NCBI RefSeq assembly: GCF_943734655.1
Contig: NC_071354.1
Location: 146,167,642 to 146,231,641 of the forward strand
Reading direction: 5' to 3'
Length of the DNA: 64,000 nt
Source: Sabethes cyaneus
Taxonomy: Eukaryota > Arthropoda > Insecta > Diptera > Culicidae
The notes below the pieces were generated by a model, which was not told where the DNA came from, made no database searches, and saw nothing but the letters and a program-made list of their open reading frames with translations. The position numbers and the translations under genes were made by a program. Shown one piece after another: positions 34,912 through 44,450 of this stretch (the first letter of the stretch is position 1; each line of letters begins with the position of its first letter).

Positions 34912-36631
34912 CAGTAATGACCCGATTTTGTCACCCCCATGATGAATTTAGGGGTGACAAAAACGGGACAGTGACAAAATCGGGTATTTTTTCAATTTTA
35001 TATTTTTTGCAGATAACTTAGAACGAACTACATATGGGTCATTCCACGGGAAATTTACAGTCAAAATTTTTTTTCTCTTCGGAATATTTTTTTTACGTTC
35101 TTTGTTCAAAAAAAATCGACACGTATTTTTGTATTTCGATGTTACTGTTGGAATTCGCAAGATATGATTTTTTAAAGTATTGTAATCCGAAAAAATCACT
35201 ATTTTTTAAATACTGATTGTAAACGTAGTTTGTAATATCAAAAAATGACTTTCTACCAGATGTGTTCACTATTCCACAGGCTTTCAAAATTCAATTTTTT
35301 CAAAGTTGGAACTTTTTTTTCTCGATTTTTTTTACTTTAAAATATTTGTTCATCTTTCTCGAAGAAGCATGCAAAATTTGGAAATGGAGAAATGAAAACT
35401 CTAGAAGTTATGAATTTTTATATCGAAGCGCGCACGTTAATGCAAACGAGCGGACGAACACGCGTGCTTCAACGACACGTTACACTTAATAGCATCAAAG
35501 GCGGCCTCGTTATGAAGCTGCCCGTAGGTTAGAACATCGATTGAGCATTACCGCTCGCTTCACATTAACACACGCGCTGAGACATAAAAATTCATAACTT
35601 CTAAAGTTTTAATTTCTCCATTTCCAAATTTTGCATGCTTCTTCGAGAAAGATGAACAAATATTTTAAAGTAAAAAAAATCGAGAAAAAAAAGTTCCAAC
35701 TTTGAAAAAATTGCAATTGTTCATAAAAATGCACTATTTAACTATTGAAAAACAATCGAGAGAAGGTATGGTACACCAATTTTGAAAGCCTGTGGAATAG
35801 TGAACACATCTGGTAGAAAGTCATTTTTTGATATTACAAACTACGTTTACAATCAGTATTTAAAAAATAGTGATTTTTTCGGATTACAATACTTTAAAAA
35901 ATCATATCTTGCGAATTCCAACAGTAACATCGAAATACAAAAATACGTGTCGATTTTTTTTGAACAAAGAACGTAAAAAAAATATTCCGAAGAGAAAAAA
36001 AATTTTGACTGTAAATTTCCCGTGGAATGACCCATATATTTCATTCTGATCACTTTTAGGACCTTTCGCACTTCCTTCTACCTCTCTGTGGACATTTGTC
36101 ACCTGTGCTGTGAGGTCCCACAGGTATGAAAACACGCGTTTATTAATTGCGCCGAAATGGTTGATTATACTGGTTGACTATGTTCAGAGAAATGTCACAG
36201 CGTAAAAAGCTCTTTCTTATGGTATGAACGATTCTTTGATTAACCCCCCTAAAAGTAAGATAGAAAATTTATTTTTCTAGCAGTAAGAGGTAGAGCAAAA
36301 CAATGTTCTACAAAACTTTTGAGAAGATTATTATAAAGAACTTTGCCAAAGAAAGTGACCTTCTAGCTATTATAGTTGTGGAGATAAGAAACAACTTTTG
36401 TGGAAACTCCACGAAAATCAACACAGTTCTTTTCACAGTGTTTTAACACATTTGACATGTTTGAAAATGATTTTCAAACTAAGCTTTTGATAAATCAAAA
36501 GCGTGACAAAATCGGGTAAAAAACGTGACAAAATCGGGGGTGACAAAATCGGGTCAAAAACGTGACAAAATCGGGGGTGACAAAATCGGGGTGTGACAAA
36601 ATCGGGGAGTGACAAAATCGGGTTACCACTG
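34912..36631. mobile_element. TIR element with CCCGATTTTGTCAC ends (copy 2), split by a foldback
   Basis: Ends and interior match copy 1 at 32433-33150, with TA on both sides (34910-34911 and 36632-36633). The 3' subterminal array of GTGACAAAATCGGG is present again (about 36502-36622). The copy is 1,720 bp because a 998-bp foldback is inserted at the position corresponding to about 32551 in copy 1. Comparing the two copies gives the empty site directly. Confidence 0.9.
35036..36033. mobile_element. Foldback element with very long, nearly identical arms
   Basis: The termini are GGGTCATTCCACGGG and CCCGTGGAATGACCC. Each arm is hundreds of bases long: the two arms encode the same 64-residue conceptual peptide, on the minus strand at 35093-35287 and on the plus strand at 35782-35976, without a single difference. 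Similarity continues inward to about 35425 and 35585; the left arm lacks about 60 bp found at 35712-35775. The flanks duplicate atat (35032-35035 and 36034-36037), confirmed by the empty site in copy 1 of the host element. There is no transposase, and the superfamily is unresolved. Confidence 0.92.
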
Positions 36632-36633
36632 TA

Positions 36634-37744
36634 TTTGATTTTTGATTTTAGATTTAGATAGAAACGGTTTTCGATTTTTGATTCTCGATATTCATCTTCC
36701 ATCTTCGATTTTCAACTTTCGATTTTCGAATTTTGATTTTCGTTTTTCGATTTTCGATTTTCGATTTTCGATTTTCGATTTTCGGTTTTCGATTTTCGAT
36801 TTTCGATTCTCGATTTTCAATTTTCGATTTACGATTTTCGATTTTCGATTTTCGATCTTCGATTTTCGATTCGATTTTCGATTTTCTATTTTCGATTTTC
36901 GATTTTTGATTTTTGATTTTCGATTTTCGATTTTCGATTTTCGATCTTCGATCTTCGATTTTCGATTTTCGATTTTCGATTCTCGATTTTTGATTTTCGG
37001 TTTTCGATTTTTGATTTTTGATTTTCAATTTTCGATTTTCGATTTTCGATTTTAAATTTTCAATTTTCGACTTTCAATTTTCAATTTTCGATTTTCGATT
37101 TTCGATTTTCGATCTTCGATTTTCAATTTTCGATTTTCGATTTTCGATTTTCGATTTTCAATTTTCGATTTTCGATTTTCGATCTTCGATTTTCGATTTT
37201 CGATTTTCGATTTTTGATTTTCGATTTTCGATGTTCGATTTTCGATTTTCGATTTTCGATTTTCGATTTTCTATTTTCGATTTTCGATTTTCGATTTTCG
37301 ATTTTCGATTTTCGATTTTCGATCTTTGATCTTCGGTTTTCGACTGTCGATTTTCGATTTTCGATTTTCGATTTTCGATTTTCGATTTTCGGTTTTCGAT
37401 TTTCGATTTTCGATTTTCGATTTTCGGTTTTCGATTTTCGATTTTCGATTTTCGATTTTCGATTTTCGATTTTCGATTTTCGATTTTTGATTTTCGATTT
37501 TCGATTTTCGATTTTCGATTTTCGATTTTCGATTTTCGATTTTCGATTTTCGATTTTCGATTTTCGATTTTCGATTTTCGATTTTCGATTTTCGATTTTC
37601 GATTTTCGATTTTCGATTTTCGATTTTCGTTTTTTGATTTTCGATTTTCGATCTTCGATCTTCGATCTTCGATCTTCGATCTTCGATCTTCGATTTTCGA
37701 TCTTCGATTTTCGATTTTTGATACACGATTTTTGCTTCCGATCT
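36634..37744 (+). repeat. Heptamer satellite, CGATTTT type
   Basis: About 155 copies of the heptamer cgatttt lie in tandem, with sporadic caatttt, cggtttt, ctatttt and cttcgat variants. The purest run is about 37340-37640. Near 37650-37700 a sub-run of cgatctt units appears. The long open frames here (IFDFRFS-type and ENRKSKI-type peptides) are artefacts of a stop-free seven-base repeat. Confidence 0.95.
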
Positions 37745-39369
37745 TCGATTTTCGATTTTCAATTTTCAATTTTCAATTTTAAATTTTAAATTTTAAATTT
37801 TCAATTTTCAATTTTCAATTTTCAATTTTCAATTTTCAATTTTCAATTTTCAATTTTCAATTTTCAATTTTCAATTTTCAATTTTCAATTTTCAATTTTC
37901 AATTTTCAATTTTCAATTTTCAATTTTCAATTTTCAATTTTCAATTTTCAATTTTCAATTTTCAATTTTCAATTTTCAATTTTCAATTTTCAATTTTCAA
38001 TTTTCAATTTTCAATTTTCAATTTTCAATTTTCAATTTTCAATTTTCAATTTTCAATTTTCAATTTTCAATTTTCAATTTTCAATTTTCAATTTTCAATT
38101 TTCAATTTTCAATTTTCAATTTTCAATTTTCAATTTTCAATTTTCAATTTTCAATTTTCAATTTTCAATTTTCAATTTTCAATTTTCAATTTTCAATTTT
38201 CAATTTTCAATTTTCAATTTTCAATTTTCAATTTTCAATTTTCAATTTTCAATTTTCAATTTTCAATTTTCAATTTTCAATTTTCAATTTTCAATTTTCA
38301 ATTTTCAATTTTCAATTTTCAATTTTCAATTTTCAATTTTCAATTTTCAATTTTCAATTTTCAATTTTCAATTTTCAATTTTCAATTTTCAATTTTCAAT
38401 TTTCAATTTTCAATTTTCAATTTTCAATTTTCAATTTTCAATTTTCAATTTTCAATTTTCAATTTTCAATTTTCAATTTTCAATTTTCAATTTTCAATTT
38501 TCAATTTTCAATTTTCAATTTTCAATTTTCAATTTTCAATTTTCAATTTTCAATTTTCAATTTTCAATTTTCAATTGTCAATTTTCAATTTTCAATTTTC
38601 AATTTTCAATTTTCAATTTTCAATTTTCAATTTTCAATTTTCAATTTTCAATTTTCAATTTTCAATTTTCAATTTTCAATTTTCAATTTTCAATTTTCAA
38701 TTTTCAATTTTCAATTTTCAATTTTCAATTTTCAATTTTCAATTTTCAATTTTCAATTTTCAATTTTCAATTTTCAATTTTCAATTTTCAATTTTCAATT
38801 TTCAATTTTCAATTTTCAATTTTCAATTTTCAATTTTCAATTTTCAATTTTCAATTTTCAATTTTCAATTTTCAATTTTCAATTTTCAATTTTCAATTTT
38901 CAATCTTCAATTTTCAATTTTCAATTTTCAATTTTCAATTTTCAATTTTCAATTTTCAATTTTCAATTTTCAATTTTCAATTTTCAATTTTCAATTTTCA
39001 ATTTTCAATTTTCAATTTTCAATTTTCAATTTTCAATTTTCAATTTTCAATTTTCAATTTTCAATTTTCAATTTTCAATTTTCAATTTTCAATTTTCAAT
39101 TTTCAATTTTCAATTTTCAATTTTCAATTGTCAATTTTCAATTTTCAATTTTCAATTTTCAATTTTCAATTTTCAATTTTCAATTTTCAATTTTCAATTT
39201 TCAATTTTCAATTTCAATTTTCAATTTTCAATTTTCAATTTTCAATTTTCAATTTTCAATTTTCAATTTTCAATTTTCAATTTTCAATTTTCAATTTTCA
39301 ATTTTCAATTTTCAATTTTCAATTTTCAATTTTCAATTTTCAATTTTCAATTGTCAATTTTCAATTTTC
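37745..39369 (+). repeat. Heptamer satellite, CAATTTT type, highly homogeneous
   Basis: About 230 copies of caatttt occur in tandem over 1.6 kb with very few variants. The variants are caattgt at 38577, 39130 and 39353, one caatctt near 38905, and a one-base deletion near 39210. The variants at 38577 and 39130 are exactly 79 units apart. A 270-codon IFNFQFS frame across it is not a gene. Confidence 0.97.
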
Positions 39370-40265
39370 GATTCTTCACAATCTTGATTTGATTTTCGAT
39401 ATTTGATGTTTTATTTTCGAATCTCGCTTTTCGATTCGATTTTTCGTAACTTGCTTTTTCGATTTTTGATTCTCGAATTTTTTATCTACGATCTTCGATT
39501 TTCGATTGCATGTTAATTTCCGTTGTTCAACTTTCGATTTTTAATTTTTAAATCTCAATTCAAACCATCTTCAAACTTCAGTATTCGATTTTTGATTTTC
39601 AGTTCTCGCTCAGATATTTTTGATGTAAGATTTTCTGCTTCCTAATTTCGATGTTCGATCTTCCATTTTCGATTTTAGGTCTTGGATTTTCGATCTTTGA
39701 CTTTCGATTTTCGATTTTCAATTTTCGGCTTTTGGTTTGTGATTTTTGATTTTGGCTTCTCGGTTTTCGATTTTTGATTCTCGGTTTTTATATCTTCCAT
39801 TTTTGTTTTGCGATTTTTAGCTTTCGATATTCGACATTCCTTTTTCGATTTTCGATCCTCGATTTTCGGTTTTTGATTTTTAATTTTCAATTTTTGATTT
39901 TTGAGTTTTGATTTTCGATTTTCAATTCTCGATTTTCGATTTTCCATTCTGGATTCTCGATTTTCGTTCTTCGCCATTTGCTTTCCGATTTTGGATTTTG
40001 ATTTTAGATTTTGACTTTCAATTTTCCATTTTCGACCTTCAGTTTTTGATTTTCGATTTAGGATTTTCCATTCTCGTTTCTAGATTTTCGATTTTCCATT
40101 CTCGCTTTTCGATTTTTGGTTTTTGAATTGTGATTCTCGATTTTTTATTTTCGGTATTCTCCTATCTTCGGCTCTCGAGTTTCGATTTTCAGTTCTTGAT
40201 GTTTTTTCCCAGATGTTTGATTTTCGACTTTCGAGTTTCGTCGTTAGATCTTTGATTTTTACTTA
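39370..40265 (+). repeat. Degenerate right edge of heptamer satellite
   Basis: Diverged cgatttt, gattttt and similar units give way to unique sequence near 40265. It mirrors the degenerate left edge at 33730-34203. Confidence 0.8.
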
Positions 40266-40433
40266 CAAATATCTTATAAAGTTTTTGGCCCTCCGGTTGA
40301 CAATTGAAGGGAGAGGGGCGAAAAAAAACAACGAAAATTTTTCAATCGAGCAAAAAAAATGCGTTATAAGCATTTTCATTTCAAATTTAAACGTGAAAAC
40401 CAAATCTATTCTTGCTTCGTATATTTACTTCTC

Positions 40434-40665
40434 CATTCTTCATTCTTCATTCTTCATTCTTCATTCTTCATTCTTCATTCTTCATTCTTCATTCTTCATT
40501 CTTCATTCTTCATTCTTCATTCTTCATTCTTCATTCTTCATTCTTCATTCTTCATTCTTCATTCTTCATTCTTCATTCTTCATTCTTCATTCTTCATTCT
40601 TCATTCTTCATTCTTCATTCTTCATTCTTCATTCTTCATTCTTCATTCTACATTCTTCATTCATT
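40434..40665 (+). repeat. Heptamer satellite, CATTCTT type, homogeneous
   Basis: About 33 tandem copies of cattctt occur with almost no variation. It is separated from the CGATTTT/CAATTTT district by about 170 bp of unique sequence. Open frames reading FILHSS repeats are artefacts. Confidence 0.96.
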
Positions 40666-40669
40666 TCAA

Positions 40670-42593
40670 GTACATAATTGAGGAGCTTTCAACAAATTGA
40701 AGTTTGTTTTCTATTAAACCGGTGAGCAAATTGGATTTTCTATCGACCCACATAATCGCACAGTACCGAAAGGACTTGAACCAGGTAAACGGGCACCTTT
40801 AGTTTTCGGCAAATCGAACCACTAGATTGCAATCGAAATCGAATCGTCAAGCAACACGAACATGAAATAAACATGCAGCTGAAAGCTTAATGCCGAAATT
40901 GAATTAAATTTGTGCCAAACATTGGCCTATTTCCCAATCGCCCAACAAATCCATAAAAGCACTGCGATTACTTTCACGATAACGACGACCCATGTCGATT
41001 CAGTGTCGCCGCCGACAAGACAAGATTTCCTAAAAAGGACGAACCCATTCGTTGATTAGTTTTTGCTGTCGTGCCGGACCGAAAGGAAATCAAAACAAAT
41101 GAAACGTGCTCACGGTTTCAGCACGAAATAGTCGACCATGCGGGGTGAATGAAACGAACGCGACACGACACAAGTTGGCAGGCTCGCTGGCTGGCTGGGC
41201 AATTAATTAGGGCTTTAGTACAAACAAATTTTACCACTCCATTAAGGCAACACCTACACCAAACCAGAACTAATGGGCTGCATGCCGTCATCTAGGTCAT
41301 GTGTAGAAATAACAAATGTGCACTTTCCCATCGGGCGGCCCATCTAGAATCTGTTGGTTGGAGCACACTCGCAGTCACATTATGTTCGATTATGAATTAA
41401 TAATAAATAACCATCAATTAATTTAATTAATTCGTTCCCACTGTTTTCCCATCTCGGTTTTACGACTTACGCCAGTTCTATACGGTTTGGGGAGCAGCTC
41501 TTGCTAACTGCTTTTTGCTACAAACGCAGAGGATACGATGGCCGTAATCGTAATTTTGTCGTTTTCGTCCTGTGGTGTCATAAAATCGTTTGTTTCGTTC
41601 GTCCTTCTTCCGGCAGCTCACTCAAATTGAACTGAGTGATTCGAAGTAGCATTTATTCACTGCTCGTTAAAATAAACATAATTCATAACTCGCTATTCCT
41701 TACTGAACTGCTGCAGGGATGAATGCTGACTAGAAACCGGTAAATTCCCGTAGGGTGATGTGGCTTTCGGATTTGCCAGGTTCGGAATTGTTGCCAGGTT
41801 GTAGTTAAGATGTCGACTATTCTAATTTATTCAGAGTAAATTTGTCCATTATCAACGTAACAAAATTGCCTACACTGGACAACCCTGCATCCCTGTTTGG
41901 CACCATTACATACCGTGTGGTGTGTGGTTTAGTCTTTATAGCCTTCTCGTGTTATGTTCATATCCTACTACATCCCCCTTTCACCCCCGGGTTCGTTCCG
42001 AATGCTGCCGGCTGACTGAACGAACCATTTTGCTAAGTCAGTCGGCCATAAGATTTTATAGCCATTCATTTTCCGCTGCCGGGTCGCCGCTCGAGCGTTA
42101 GTAGAGAGGCCGGTGAGGGGGGCTCATTCTCTGCAAATAAGCTAAGCTTCTGCGAGGGGACTCGGGCCAGGAACTAAATTACTTTATTGGCTCCCCAGCT
42201 TAAGGTTTCTTAATCACAGTGTTTCAAATAGATAGCTTTTTTTCTTGCTACTGCATAGGTAGACTACATCCAAACATGTAGCATTTTTTGGGGGTTTATG
42301 AATTTTACGCTCGATCAAAACGAATGTGTAAAAATCCACTGCCGGGTTTGGGAAAGTAGAGGGGTTACTGCGAGTACGGAATCCAGAGGGAAAAGCAGTA
42401 AAATTATATCACGAAACTAACCTTCGGTTTTTTATTTACTTTCTCACTTACTTTTGACCACCTGCGGTTAGGCGCAAAGTGTCGGCATTGCCTTGCCGAG
42501 ATCTATGCTGTAGGGTGTCTTTGCGGTATAACGTTTATGAACTAACAGCTCTCCTTCTCTTTTGGTTTCTTTTCCGATTCGTGCATTCAACAG
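40670..42593. other. Unique intron sequence, possible regulatory content
   Basis: No transposon is recognised in 1.9 kb. The stretch 41190-41435 contains several TAATTA or ATTAAT cores (ggcaattaattaggg and atcaattaatttaattaatt), the core bound by homeodomain proteins. This is only suggestive of an enhancer. The 3' end is the acceptor of the next kinase exon. Confidence 0.4.
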
Positions 42594-42673
42594 GAGGTGG
42601 ATTCATTTGAGCTGGCAGCCTATCTACGAGATGGATATCGGTTAGCACAACCAGTCAACTGTCCGGACGAGTT
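42594..42673 (+). CDS. drl-like: Ryk/Derailed-family receptor kinase, C-lobe exon
   Basis: Acceptor ttcaacag ends at 42593 and donor gtaagt starts at 42674. The 26 whole codons read EVDSFELAAYLRDGYRLAQP then VNCPDE, the helix-G region. Two bases are left over for the next exon. Ryk proteins continue from here with about 35 further residues, including the conserved CW and ERP motifs, to the C-terminus. I found no such exon before 64000, so it probably lies beyond the window across an intron of more than 21 kb. Confidence 0.92.
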
Positions 42674-42679
42674 GTAAGT

Positions 42680-43055
42680 ATCTACAAGATGATTGCCGCA
42701 AGGACGTTAAATATCTAAACATGAATAATTCGAAATGAATTGAGTTTGGTCTATATATTTACGGACAGTAAAACAACTTTCTTTTGATATTATAATTATT
42801 AGTTATTGTAAATATTTGGGTAATACAATGAGGGTGAAAGATTTCGTTAAATTAAATAAATAATAGATGAGCTTTAGATTGAAATGTGATTCTGCGTTAG
42901 TCATGTTATGTAATAGCAATCTATGGAATGTAAGCATCTAAAGTTATTTTTGAAACCAATTTTTAATTCAAAATTAGTTCTCGTGAGTCTATTTTGTGAA
43001 GTATTCTTGTTAGATTTAATAGAATCGTGCCACTAACTTAATCGTCCGAACCTAG
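42680..43055. other. Intron sequence, no element recognised
   Basis: This is short AT-rich spacer between the exon and the 3' end of the minus-strand LINE. Confidence 0.45.
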
Positions 43056-43079
43056 ATTTTTTTTGTATGCCAGAAGGGC

Positions 43080-44450
43080 ATTGGGTTAAAAGGCCACTGC
43101 GACAGTCTTAATGATCGTCTTTTGTGGCAGGCCCCGATTTCTGTACACAGTTTGCGGACCGCTCATACCCATTGATGGAGTTGAGCGGGATAGTTGTAAT
43201 CCTGTGCCCCAATTCGGTACTACATGGTTTATAAAGCCAATGACCGTTTTGGGATTTAGGCTCCATACCTTATATGGAGTAAGAAGGAAACTTCCTAAGA
43301 AGTTGTGCCTTGATAATGCAAGAGCTCCGCAATAGCAGAGCAGATGCACTGAACTGTCAGGTTCAGAGTTACAAAAGCGGCAGGTGTCGGATGATACCTT
43401 GCCGATATTCTTTAAATGATAAAGAGCGGGGCTGTGTCCTGTTAGGAGTCCCGTGATTGTGCGTAGTTCACTACGAGTTAAATGGAGTAGTTTTTTAGCT
43501 ACTGCAGGGTTTGGGTAGATAAACTGTTTGGCTTGTCTACAACCCTGTGTTTGATTCCAACGGGATGCTATTTCTAGCTTTTCTCATGTCATCAGTTCGC
43601 CTTTCACGGCGGATGTGGAGGTGCCCAGAAACGGTTCAGGACCAATAAATTGCTGAGCTGATCCTTGTCTTGCTAGGTTGTCAGCAAATTCATTGCCCTC
43701 GATTCCGAAGTGACCGGGCACCCAAAGTAATAAAACTTTGTTTTGGCGGGAGAGCTCCCTCAATGCTGTGCTGCACTCCCAAACAAATTTGGACACGGAT
43801 TTGGCGGACTTAAGTGCCAGTAGTACGCTTGGCTGTCCGTGAAGATACCGATTTTCGCATGCCTGTACTTTCGTTTCAAGCATATTGTTGCACAGATGTA
43901 TATTGCACATACTTCTGCTTGAAAAACGGTGGGCCACTTTCCTAATGAGATAGTTTCCCTGATGCCGGGTCCGTAGACTCCGGAGCCTGTGCAGGCCCCC
44001 ATTTTTAAACAATCTGTAAAAAAGCAGATAGTTCCAGATGGAAGATCGGGCCCTCCATTATTCCACATTGAGCGATCTGTTTCAATCACCTCATATGGAA
44101 CGTCCATATTGGGCCTAGCTTCCATGCAGTCAGAGACTCAAGTTACTAAGGGTGTCAGATTGAACTCCCGCAGTATGCGAAGATGACCGATTTGGTCACC
44201 TTCGAGAATAGTTTTACTCCTTTGCAACCGTAGTGCGCCGAGCTCTGCTTCCTTCTTCACATGAAGATGCAAAGGCAGTAAGCATAGCATTGCCTCCATG
44301 GCTGCAGTAGGTGTTGTACGCATGGCACTGGTAACTGTAAAACAGGCCAGGCGCTGAACTTTGTTTAGTTTGGCTTAGGCTGTCACCTCATTCACCTTTG
44401 GTCACCAAACGACTGCAGCATAGGTTATCCTAGGCCGTGCAATAGTAGTA
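43080..44450 (-). pseudogene. LINE ORF2, RNase H and C-terminal part
   Basis: This is the continuation of the same ORF2 beyond the inserted LINE. The frame at 44138-44323 (AMLCLLPLHLHVKKEAELGA) links to an RNase H domain at 43584-44125: FFTDCLKMGACTGSGVYGPG (first Asp), VFQAEVCAIY (Glu), IFTDSQA (Asp), then after a frame shift near 43820 WVPGHFGIEGNEFADNLA (His and Asp). The C-terminal frame has CRFCNSEPDSSVHLLCYCGA, a CxxC...HxxxC motif, and runs to 43086. At least one frame shift inactivates this half. Confidence 0.8.

Noticed and set aside
36642..40700. Long open frames of up to 270 codons on both strands (IFDFRFS, ENRKSKI, IFNFQFS and FILHSS peptides).
   Set aside because: They are translations of stop-free seven-base tandem repeats. 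Seven bases shift the frame each unit, so all frames stay open without coding function.
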